DNA of 9,697 bases from an uncultured Bacilli bacterium (lineage in GTDB: Bacteria > Bacillota_I > Bacilli_A > RF39 > UBA660): positions 1 to 9,697 of the forward strand of contig CANRHY010000028.1 of the NCBI GenBank assembly GCA_947630515.1, given 5' to 3'. Positions 1 to 4,915 of the stretch are shown piece after piece. Within the stretch, counting starts at the first letter, position 1. Each line of letters begins with the position of its first letter. The notes below the pieces were generated by a model. That model saw only the letters and a list, made by a program, of their open reading frames with translations, was not told the origin of the DNA and did not search any database. The position numbers and the translations under genes were made by a program.

Positions 1-171
1 GCAGAGGGGGATAAGTATAGTGCAAAATAAGTGCTTTGTTATTAAAAATAATATGATTTCTTTTATTTTGAATCCTTTATTATAAAGCATTAATGGAATA
101 AATAATTCTACTAGAAGTTTTGCAAAACTTGTTATTAATATAAATATATTATATCTTTTTAAGTTAGACAT
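1..171 (-). CDS. N-terminus of a multi-spanning membrane protein (partial; possibly MFS-like)
   Basis: The frame opens at ATG (169-171) and stays open for 57 codons to the window edge, so only the N-terminus is visible. It begins MSNLKRYNIFILITSFAK, then a hydrophobic stretch (about residues 9-31), a short charged loop NKGFKIKEI, and a second hydrophobic stretch (about 39-57). The arrangement 'first helix, PLMLYNKGF, basic loop, second helix' resembles the start of major facilitator transporters, but too little is present to assign a family. The ATG overlaps the stop codon of the upstream 136-aa gene by 8 nt (ATGTCTAA), so the two genes are probably co-transcribed and translationally coupled. 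No strong Shine-Dalgarno is seen, which fits coupling. I am fairly sure it is a real gene and unsure of its function. Confidence 0.6.
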   Translation of the reverse strand, partial: MSNLKRYNIFILITSFAKLLVELFIPLMLYNKGFKIKEIILFLITKHLFCTILIPLC

Positions 172-574
172 TTCTGCTTCTTTCTTTTATGATTTCTAGT
201 GTTCCTACTGGACATCTTAAATCTACGCTTAGTATTCTAAAATCTTTAATGTTATAATAACTAGCTAGTTCATAGTAACCATTTTTGATTAAGTCTTCTA
301 ATACTTTAGCTTTTATGTTTTTTTCTAAGTTATCATTTACTGTTAGATTTAAGTTATATGTTTTAGTAAATACACTGGTTTTTACTTCTACTTTTATTAT
401 TACAGCATATATTCCATCAAATACTTCATTTATCTTTTTGCTTGTTAGATTATCAAAATATATTTTATATGTTCCTTGTTTTTGTAAATTTAGATTTGTT
501 AAACTATTTATATTCTTGTTAAATATAAATAAAGTTAATACTATAGTTACTAAACATATAAAAATCTTTTTCAT
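164..574 (-). CDS. Hypothetical exported protein, 136 aa
   Basis: I do not recognise this family. Residues 1-19 (MKKIFICLVTIVLTLFIFN) form a lysine-started hydrophobic segment, either a signal peptide or a single membrane anchor with the rest outside. The body alternates short beta-like stretches (GTYKIYFDNL, AVIIKVEVKT, TYNLNLTVND) with a helical part (NIKAKVLEDLIKNGYYELASYY) and ends in DLRCPVGTLEIIKERSRNV. A single cysteine lies near the C-terminus. The start is supported by AGGTGG with 6 nt spacing. It lies downstream of a strong terminator (609-643), so it may have its own promoter or depend on read-through. Its last 8 nt overlap the start of the next membrane-protein gene. It may belong functionally to the exported-protein block upstream, but this is inferred only from position. 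Confidence 0.75.
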   Translation of the reverse strand: MKKIFICLVTIVLTLFIFNKNINSLTNLNLQKQGTYKIYFDNLTSKKINEVFDGIYAVIIKVEVKTSVFTKTYNLNLTVNDNLEKNIKAKVLEDLIKNGYYELASYYNIKDFRILSVDLRCPVGTLEIIKERSRNV

Positions 575-608
575 AATTCCACCTATATATAGTTTTATAA
601 AAATATTA

Positions 609-643
609 AAAAATAAACTGCCAATTAGTGGTAGTTTATTTTA
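609..643 (-). terminator. Rho-independent terminator after the 165-aa gene
   Basis: Read on the minus strand, AAAATAAACTACC and GGCAGTTTATTTT form a 13-bp stem with one G-U type mismatch around a 7-nt loop. A run of T residues (TTTTTTAATATTTTT) follows directly. It begins 14 nt after the TAG stop of the 165-aa gene, as expected for an intrinsic terminator. Confidence 0.85.
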
Positions 644-656
644 TTTATTTGGAAGA

Positions 657-1154
657 CTAAATTTTTTTATTATTTTGGGTATATTCTACGATTCCATTTA
701 ATTTTATAGTTTTTTGTTCTGGTAAAGTGGTTGCGTCTTGGTCGTAGAATATTGATATTGTAAATGTTGTTGTTTCATTAGCCTTTAGTATTTCCTGTGG
801 ATTTGTTTCTAAAAGTATTAAACCGTTTTCATTATCTTTATTTAAGTTAATGTTTGTAAGTTTAGCGTCTATGTTACCGTTATTTTTAATTGTTATTTCA
901 TATGTTACATAGTCTCCTGGCTCTTTAAGTGTTGGGTTAAATGTTATATTGTTATCTTTAATTATTGCTTCTTCTTTTTCTAAGCCATCACTTATTGCTA
1001 CTATTTTTACATCTGTTACTTGTAAGTCCCATATACCAGTTATAGTTACGTTTGAATCAATTGTAAATGTTGTTACTAATGCTGCGTAGCACATTTTTAA
1101 TAATAGTAGTAAAGATAATAAAACGACTAATAATCCTATGTATATTTTTTTCAT
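657..1154 (-). CDS. Secreted beta-sandwich protein, 165 aa
   Basis: The N-terminus MKKIYIGLLVVLLSLLLLLK plus MCYA is a classic signal peptide, with a plausible signal peptidase I cut after Cys-Tyr-Ala (about residue 24). The cysteine at 22 lacks a proper lipobox. The mature part is almost all beta: VTITGIWDLQVTDVKIVAI (36-54), then EPGDYVTYEITIKNNGNIDAKLTNI (78-102), then ETTTFTISIFYDQ (127-139) and a last strand IKLNGIVEY. The 'PGDYVTYEITIKNNGNIDA' motif is typical of Ig-like extracellular repeat domains (DUF11 or CARDB-like). The overall plan also resembles TasA/camelysin-type exported subunits. Both readings are inference. Start choice: AGAGGGAA stands 6-8 nt before the ATG. It lies between terminators at 1197-1234 and 609-643, so it is probably a separate transcript or fed by read-through from the 563-aa gene. 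It may be a partner or minor subunit of that surface protein. Confidence 0.8.
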   Translation of the reverse strand: MKKIYIGLLVVLLSLLLLLKMCYAALVTTFTIDSNVTITGIWDLQVTDVKIVAISDGLEKEEAIIKDNNITFNPTLKEPGDYVTYEITIKNNGNIDAKLTNINLNKDNENGLILLETNPQEILKANETTTFTISIFYDQDATTLPEQKTIKLNGIVEYTQNNKKI

Positions 1155-1196
1155 ATGTATTCCCTCTTATTATTCTACTAAAATTATTTTTTTAAA

Positions 1197-1234
1197 ATTA
1201 TACTAGAGTAATTTTTATCTTACTCTAGTATAAT
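1197..1234 (-). terminator. Intrinsic terminator after the 563-aa surface protein gene
   Basis: A perfect 15-bp stem (arms 1197-1211 and 1220-1234) closes an 8-nt loop. On the minus strand it is followed by TTTTAAAAAAATAATTTT. It begins 31 nt beyond the TAA stop of the 563-aa gene. The distal arm also contains TATAAT (1197-1202 read on the minus strand), but no good -35 box goes with it. Confidence 0.8.
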
Positions 1235-1265
1235 ATATGAAAAGTTATTAAAATGTGTTACTAAT

Positions 1266-2957
1266 TTAATTATTTTTAGAAGCACATGTATCACTTATTG
1301 GAAGTACTTCGAATGGGTCGTTTTTACTTGCAGTAACTTCACCACTTGCGTCTGATAATTGAACACAAGATTTTAGGGATATTACTGGACGAAATACGAC
1401 AGTACTAGAAACATATGAATTGTCTAATCTCCCTGAAGAACTACTTCCGCCCCACACAGTGAACATTTGCGAGTTGGTGCTGGTAAAATTTACTGGACTC
1501 ATAGTCCACGAATTAAAAATATTGGTTGCACTTTGGGTCTCATCAGCAGTTAAGTGGTAATATGCTTTTGAACTATTTGTATAAATTTTTCCTCCTGCGT
1601 ATACTATCTCATCTACTGTCATTAATCCTATTGGATTTACTAATAATGCTTTGCCATTTACTCCACTAAATTTATCTGAATCACTTGCTGTTGTTATAAT
1701 ATCCCCCTTATAATCCACTCCACATTTATAACTTGGATGTATATCACTTTCCTGGCTAATTCCACCATCTAAACTAGCCCATGTACTTAACCTTTGTGTC
1801 GGAGCATAATACATTGTACTATTATCTGAGTAACTTCCTATGTGTGCCCTATCATTACAATATATTGCTGTTCTACTTATATACTTATCCCAGTCATATT
1901 TTGTTTGACCGTCATTTTCCTTTAAATTTACATTATACCAACCATTTAATGTTGCTGTATTTCCACTATCATTTGTATCGTCATCTGGTCCTAATATTGA
2001 AGAATTAGTATCATTTGTTCTATTATTACTTAGATTCCCTGAATCTCCATATTTATATCCTACATACATTGGATTATTAGATATTTCATTGTATGGTCTT
2101 AATCCTATATATTGATTTTTGCTATTTCCCTTATCACTTTCTGGTCCTCCATATAATAGTCTTATACTCCCATCTTCATTAGTCCTTATTATTCTCCAGT
2201 AAAAACCGGCAAATGATACCCAGTTATTTGTTACATTCCCACTATAATAATATACATCTTTTCCATCTTCCGTAAAACTTCCGGTTTCTTTATATGCACC
2301 ACTTACATCGTAAGTATCATTTGGATTATCGTCATTTTCTCCTACCACTTGGTCAAAATGTTGCCTCTCAATATCTATAGTAGCAGGATATTGTTCTTTC
2401 ATCTTTTTATATAGTTGCTCTGCTAAGATTTCTTTTTTCTCACCTTTTGTTATATATAAACTTCCACTTAATGTCTCTCCCATATCATCACTTTGGTCTA
2501 TATCTTCGCTATTTAAATATCTAAATTCTATTTTATATGTATGTGTTGCTTTTGGTTGTAACTCTATTCCTTCTATTAATACTTGGTCGCTCTTTTTTGG
2601 TGAAGCAGGTACTGGTTCAAAGTCATTCATTGAATATCCTTCTCCATTAGTACACGTTATTTTATATTCAAGTGTATTTGAAGTAAATCCATTTATTAAA
2701 TCTTGAAGTACTATATTATAATAAAATATATCTGGACTTTTACTTTCTACACTAAATTCTTTACTTGTAGTCCATGGTGCTTCTATTTCTAGTTCATTTA
2801 TTTCTTCTCCATTATGAAATACTATTGATAACTCTTTAGTATTAATTACTATTTTCTTTTTATCTCCTGTTATTACTGCACTATAGTATGCTAGTGTTAC
2901 TCCTATTAATATTACTAACACACTTACTATACTTATTATTATATACTTCTTATTCAT
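1266..2957 (-). CDS. Membrane-anchored cell-surface protein with a C-terminal WRIIR...RPVISLKS domain, 563 aa
   Basis: Residues 6-26 form a hydrophobic anchor ending GVTLAYYSAVITG, resembling the SipW/TasA-type 'GTLAYFT' export signal. Residues 33-170 are beta-rich and Ig-like (KIVINTKELSIVF, THTYKIEFRYL, LSGSLYITKG). A short helix follows (EILAEQLYKKMKEQY, 176-190), then a large C-terminal module. That module opens with FAGFYWRIIRTNEDGSIRLL (249-268). It continues with LMTVDEIVYAGG (445-456) and SWTMSP (483-488), and closes with VFRPVISLKSCVQL (521-534) and DPFEV. I recognise this order of motifs from large uncharacterised surface proteins of gut Firmicutes (DUF6273-like). A lectin- or sulfatase-modifying-type fold is possible but unproven. 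The middle is rich in Asn, Asp, Ser and Thr (about 280-335). Five cysteines lie at 102, 367, 412, 531 and 558. There is no LPXTG sorting motif. AAGAGG stands 7 nt before the ATG. A good promoter with an operator-like palindrome lies upstream. Confidence 0.85.
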   Translation of the reverse strand: MNKKYIIISIVSVLVILIGVTLAYYSAVITGDKKKIVINTKELSIVFHNGEEINELEIEAPWTTSKEFSVESKSPDIFYYNIVLQDLINGFTSNTLEYKITCTNGEGYSMNDFEPVPASPKKSDQVLIEGIELQPKATHTYKIEFRYLNSEDIDQSDDMGETLSGSLYITKGEKKEILAEQLYKKMKEQYPATIDIERQHFDQVVGENDDNPNDTYDVSGAYKETGSFTEDGKDVYYYSGNVTNNWVSFAGFYWRIIRTNEDGSIRLLYGGPESDKGNSKNQYIGLRPYNEISNNPMYVGYKYGDSGNLSNNRTNDTNSSILGPDDDTNDSGNTATLNGWYNVNLKENDGQTKYDWDKYISRTAIYCNDRAHIGSYSDNSTMYYAPTQRLSTWASLDGGISQESDIHPSYKCGVDYKGDIITTASDSDKFSGVNGKALLVNPIGLMTVDEIVYAGGKIYTNSSKAYYHLTADETQSATNIFNSWTMSPVNFTSTNSQMFTVWGGSSSSGRLDNSYVSSTVVFRPVISLKSCVQLSDASGEVTASKNDPFEVLPISDTCASKNN

Positions 2958-2973
2958 TTCATAACCTCTTTTA

Positions 2974-2990
2974 GACCATTGATAATAGTC
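2974..2990. promoter_or_regulatory. Second operator-like palindrome (imperfect)
   Basis: GACCATTGATAATAGTC is a near-palindrome: its 7-bp arms match except for one base. It repeats the core of the perfect palindrome at 3011-3037 (GACCATTGTCAATGGTC) with three differences. The two centres are 42 bp apart, about four helical turns, so a bound protein could contact both sites from the same face. It lies just after the expected transcription start of the 563-aa gene and before its ribosome-binding site. Confidence 0.55.
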
Positions 2991-3002
2991 CTAGTTATAG
3001 AA

Positions 3003-3026
3003 TATCAAATATTAAGACCATTGTCA
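3003..3026 (-). promoter_or_regulatory. Sigma-A type promoter of the 563-aa surface gene
   Basis: On the minus strand TTGACA (3021-3026) is separated by exactly 17 nt from TATTCT (-10, ending near 2998), followed by ATAACTAG. This places the start of transcription about 30 nt before the AAGAGG ribosome-binding site of the 563-aa gene. The -35 hexamer is the centre of the perfect palindrome, so repressor binding there would block polymerase. The given span marks the -35 box and most of the spacer. Confidence 0.6.
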
Positions 3027-3037
3027 ATGGTCTTAAT
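3011..3037. promoter_or_regulatory. Perfect 27-bp palindrome, likely operator in the divergent control region
   Basis: Arms ATTAAGACCATT and AATGGTCTTAAT (12 bp, no mismatch) flank the 3-nt centre GTC. It lies between two divergently transcribed genes, so it is downstream of neither and is better read as a protein-binding site than a terminator. It overlaps the -35 box of the surface gene. The XRE protein encoded immediately to the right is the obvious candidate ligand, giving autoregulation plus control of the surface gene. That pairing is inference. Confidence 0.6.
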
Positions 3038-3094
3038 CCATGTTTTTTAAAATTAAATGTTAAAATAGAAAGAAAAAAAGATAGAGGTAATCAA

Positions 3095-3313
3095 ATGAAA
3101 TTTAAAGCAAACGATTATAAACCAAAGGATGTATTAAAATTTATTAGGCAAAGTACAGATTTAACACAAAAAGAATTTGCAGCTAAATTAAAAAAGTCTA
3201 CTAATTGGGTTAAATCCAATGAACAAGGGGTAACAAGATTTTATTTCGATGATTTAATTAAAATTGCTAATATGTTTGATATTGAAATTATTATTCAAGA
3301 AAAAATCAAATAA
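3095..3313 (+). CDS. Small XRE-family HTH regulator, 72 aa
   Basis: This is a single-domain DNA-binding protein of the Cro/CI (XRE) type. The helix-turn-helix lies at about residues 24-45: LTQKEFAAKL (scaffold helix), then KSTNWVKSNEQG (recognition helix and the usual E-Q-G turn). The C-terminus LIKIANMFDIEIIIQEK is the usual hydrophobic dimerisation part, and there is no ligand or protease domain. AGAGG stands 7 nt before the ATG. The gene is divergent from the 563-aa surface gene and shares a 137-bp control region with two palindromes. The simplest model is an autorepressor that also controls the surface gene. It differs clearly from the two XRE proteins downstream. It could also be the orphan antitoxin of a toxin-antitoxin pair, but no toxin-like partner gene is next to it. 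Confidence 0.8.
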   Translation: MKFKANDYKPKDVLKFIRQSTDLTQKEFAAKLKKSTNWVKSNEQGVTRFYFDDLIKIANMFDIEIIIQEKIK

Positions 3314-3355
3314 AAATATATAAATAATTTTTTGTTTTTATAACATTTTCTTTAC

Positions 3356-3390
3356 AACACATGTGTTCATAAATCAACACATCTATTGTT
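3356..3390. promoter_or_regulatory. AACACATGTGTT palindrome plus degenerate second copy upstream of the XRE pair
   Basis: A perfect 12-bp palindrome AACACATGTGTT (3356-3367) is followed by a weaker related site AACACATCTATTGTT (3376-3390). Their centres are about 21-22 bp apart, two helical turns. A -10 like TATAAA lies at 3399-3404, 19 nt before the ATG of the next XRE gene, but no good -35 box is evident. This looks like a separate operator and promoter for the two-gene XRE unit, distinct in sequence from the palindromes at 2974-3037. Confidence 0.45.
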
Positions 3391-3422
3391 AAAAATGGTA
3401 TAAATATAACTGGTGAATTTAT

Positions 3423-3656
3423 ATGTACTATACAGATAGATTAGAATTGGCAAGAGAAGCTAGAAATGTTACACAAGCTAAACTTGCACAGGCTTTAGGA
3501 ATTAAGCAACAACAATATGCTAGATATGAAAAAGGTATTAATGTTATGCCAATAACTTACTTAGATAAAATTTGTAAATTTTTAAATATTAGTGCTGATT
3601 ATATAATTGGATTAACTGATATTATGAAAGAATGTCCTAAGAAAAATAATAAGTAA
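3423..3656 (+). CDS. XRE-family HTH regulator, 77 aa
   Basis: A one-domain Cro/CI-type protein. Residues 8-22 form helix 1 (ELAREARNVTQAKLA), and the HTH spans about 17-42 with VTQAKLAQAL, then GIKQQQYARYEKG as the recognition helix. The tail YLDKICKFLNISADYIIGLTD is the standard end of small phage-repressor-like XRE proteins, followed by a basic stretch KECPKKNNK. The ribosome-binding site is weak (GGTGA, 6-7 nt before the ATG). Twenty-two nt separate its stop from the next XRE start, so the two are probably co-transcribed. Its recognition helix (QQQYxxYExG) is almost identical to that of its neighbour, pointing to a duplication and a shared DNA target. The target genes are not known. Confidence 0.8.
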   Translation: MYYTDRLELAREARNVTQAKLAQALGIKQQQYARYEKGINVMPITYLDKICKFLNISADYIIGLTDIMKECPKKNNK

Positions 3657-3664
3657 AAAGATGG

Positions 3665-3674
3665 AAGGGGGTGA
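3665..3674 (+). promoter_or_regulatory. Ribosome-binding site that sets the start of the third XRE gene
   Basis: AAGGGGGTGA precedes the ATG at 3679 with normal spacing. It overlaps the codons of a possible upstream ATG at 3661, which makes that longer start unlikely. Confidence 0.75.
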
Positions 3675-3678
3675 GAGT

Positions 3679-3936
3679 ATGTTTATCAAGCGTTTAAAAG
3701 AAATGCGAGTAAAGAAAAATTTATCACAAAAAGATATTGCAAAAATACTTAATATTTCTCAACAACAATATAGTTTGTATGAAACTGGCAAGAGACTTAT
3801 ACCTACAAATTATATTTGTATACTTGCAGATTTTTATAATACTTCTATTGATTATTTAGTTAACATGACGAATAAAAAAAACCTTATCCAAAAATCTCTT
3901 AGAAATAATTTAATAGTGGGAGTATTTAACGTTTAA
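3679..3936 (+). CDS. XRE-family HTH regulator, 85 aa, paralogue of the preceding gene
   Basis: A Cro/CI-type DNA-binding protein beginning MFIKRLKEMRVKKNLSQKDI. The HTH covers about residues 15-38, with NLSQKDIAKIL and NISQQQYSLYETG as the two helices. The segment YICILADFYNTSIDYLVNMTN matches the end of the usual domain ('DYLVGxTD'). The last 20 or so residues (KKNLIQKSLRNNLIVGVFNV) are not part of the domain and look like a run-on tail, perhaps after an old frameshift. I chose the ATG at 3679 rather than 3661 because a strong AAGGGGGTGA sits just before it. It is the last gene before a 277-bp non-coding stretch. The role is probably transcriptional control, possibly as a heterodimer partner or competitor of the 77-aa protein. 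Confidence 0.8.
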   Translation: MFIKRLKEMRVKKNLSQKDIAKILNISQQQYSLYETGKRLIPTNYICILADFYNTSIDYLVNMTNKKNLIQKSLRNNLIVGVFNV

Positions 3937-4192
3937 TATTTCTATAATGATACGTGAAATTAGAAATTATTGGTTACTTTATTTTTTTATGCTAAACTAT
4001 ATTTTTATAGTATTTTAAACAAATGGATACTTAAATACTAATTATTTTTGAAAGTTGTGGTCCACAAGAAGTGGTCCACAAAAAAAGTGATGCGCAAAAA
4101 AGTGGTGTGCAAATTTGCCTAAAAATCGGTATGTAAGACGAGTTTCAAAAAAGTGGTGCAGACATTAGTGGTGCACAAAAAATATATAACAA
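3937..4192. other. Convergent non-coding region; first part featureless apart from a weak hairpin
   Basis: No convincing gene lies between the XRE unit (plus strand) and rsmG (minus strand). Positions 3996-4011 form a small hairpin, ACTATA-TTTT-TATAGT, followed by ATTTT. It could be a weak terminator for the XRE genes. The second half, 4054-4180, carries the repeat array listed separately. Confidence 0.5.
4057..4176. repeat. Six-copy array of a 9-bp GTGGTSCAC-like motif
   Basis: Cores lie at 4057-4065 (GTGGTCCAC), 4071-4079 (GTGGTCCAC), 4087-4095 (GTGATGCGC), 4102-4110 (GTGGTGTGC), 4153-4161 (GTGGTGCAG) and 4168-4176 (GTGGTGCAC). Successive starts are 14, 16, 15, 51 and 15 bp apart, giving a group of four and a group of two. 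Most are preceded by AA or AAA and followed by CAAAAA or AA. The first copy extends to a 13-bp palindrome TTGTGG-T-CCACAA. The region is not coding. It may be a binding-site array (iteron or operator), degenerate DnaA-box-like sites, or the end of a decayed transposon such as an IS21-type element, whose ends carry repeated transposase sites. I cannot decide between these from sequence alone. Confidence 0.7.
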
Positions 4193-4227
4193 TAAAAGAT
4201 AAGTAGGGTAGACTTACTTATCTTTTA
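4193..4227. terminator. Terminator hairpin overlapping the rsmG stop codon, possibly bidirectional
   Basis: TAAAAGATAAGTA (4193-4205) and TACTTATCTTTTA (4215-4227) form a perfect 13-bp stem with a 9-nt loop. On the minus strand the first arm includes the last codons and TAA of rsmG, and the stem is followed by TTGTTATATATTTTTT. On the plus strand it is followed by GTATTTT, so it could also stop transcription coming from the XRE side. The stem is AT-rich, which lowers confidence in strong termination. Confidence 0.6.
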
Positions 4228-4915
4228 GTATTTTAGAATATTCTCTTGGATATTTTGGGTTTGTTTTTTGTAATTTTTTTATTTTTAGTATAGTTCTGTT
4301 TGAGTTTTCTATTGTTAGGGTATATTTTATTATTTTTTCTATATCTACTGATAGATTTTTTATTATGTTTTGTGAATCTTTTATCTCTTCTTCTATATTA
4401 GATTTTAATGGGAGAAAGTAGCCATTTGTTTTTAGTGATGGTATTTCTAGCTCTAGTAATATTTTTAAGTTAGCTACTGCACGTGATGTTACTATATCAA
4501 AGTATTCTCTTTTTTCTTTTGTGTAATCTTCTGCTCTCTTGTTTATTATTTCAATGTTTTTTAAATTTAGTTTTTCTTTTACTATGTTTAGAAAACCACA
4601 TTTTTTTGTATTTGATTCAACTAAAGTTATTTGTGTATTTGGTAACATTATGCTTAGTGGTATTCCTGGAAAGCCTGCACCTGTACCTATATCTAATATA
4701 GTACTAGCTTCTTGTGTTTCTTTTAGAGTTAATAAATAAAGTGAATCGTAGAAGTGTTTTAGATATATGCTTTTGTCTTCTGTTATGCTTGTTAGGTTAA
4801 ATTTTTGATTATATTCTTGTAATAAGTTTTTATATGTTTCAAATTTATTTAATCCTTCTTCTGTTACTGTTATGTTTATTCTGTTTAGGTAATCTATAAA
4901 TTCTTCTTTATTCAT
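4214..4915 (-). CDS. rsmG: 16S rRNA (guanine-527-N7)-methyltransferase RsmG (GidB)
   Basis: RsmG uses S-adenosylmethionine to methylate N7 of a guanine in the 530 loop of 16S rRNA. Loss of it gives low-level streptomycin resistance in several bacteria (established knowledge). The sequence has the family's landmarks in order: KFNLTSI (38-44), HFYDSL (54-59), the SAM-binding glycine motif DIGTGAGFPGIPL (75-87), the acidic LVES (98-101), and TSRAVANL (143-150). KYPRE at 221-225 is the conserved C-terminal proline-arginine. At 233 aa the length is normal. The start overlaps the mnmG stop by 8 nt (ATGAATAA), with AAAGGAG 7 nt upstream inside mnmG, so the two genes are translationally coupled. It is the last gene of the mnmE-mnmG-rsmG operon, and a hairpin spans its stop codon. 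Confidence 0.97.
   Translation of the reverse strand: MNKEEFIDYLNRINITVTEEGLNKFETYKNLLQEYNQKFNLTSITEDKSIYLKHFYDSLYLLTLKETQEASTILDIGTGAGFPGIPLSIMLPNTQITLVESNTKKCGFLNIVKEKLNLKNIEIINKRAEDYTKEKREYFDIVTSRAVANLKILLELEIPSLKTNGYFLPLKSNIEEEIKDSQNIIKNLSVDIEKIIKYTLTIENSNRTILKIKKLQKTNPKYPREYSKILKDK

Noticed and set aside
575..643. Promoter for the 136-aa gene made of TTGGCA in the terminator arm and TATAAA
   Set aside because: The spacing (19 nt) is poor and AT-rich matches are expected by chance here, so I do not call it.
3011..3037. Rho-independent terminator (a T-run follows on the plus strand)
   Set aside because: Both flanking genes start here and none ends here. The T-run is 5 nt away from the stem, and the palindrome overlaps a good promoter.
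3661..3678. Longer start for the third XRE gene (MEGGES...)
   Set aside because: The extra codons are the ribosome-binding site itself. The domain begins at MFIKRLKE.
4057..4176. CRISPR array
   Set aside because: The repeats are only 9 bp, imperfect, and separated by 5-7 nt A-rich linkers, with no spacer-sized unique segments and no cas genes.
4039..4190. Small reading frames across the repeat array, on both strands
   Set aside because: They have no proper start or ribosome-binding site, are repetitive in translation, and contain stops after about 20-40 codons.
3937..4213. parS or Noc-binding site near rsmG
   Set aside because: No match to the TGTTTCACGTGAAACA or TATTTCCCGGGAAATA type palindromes was found.
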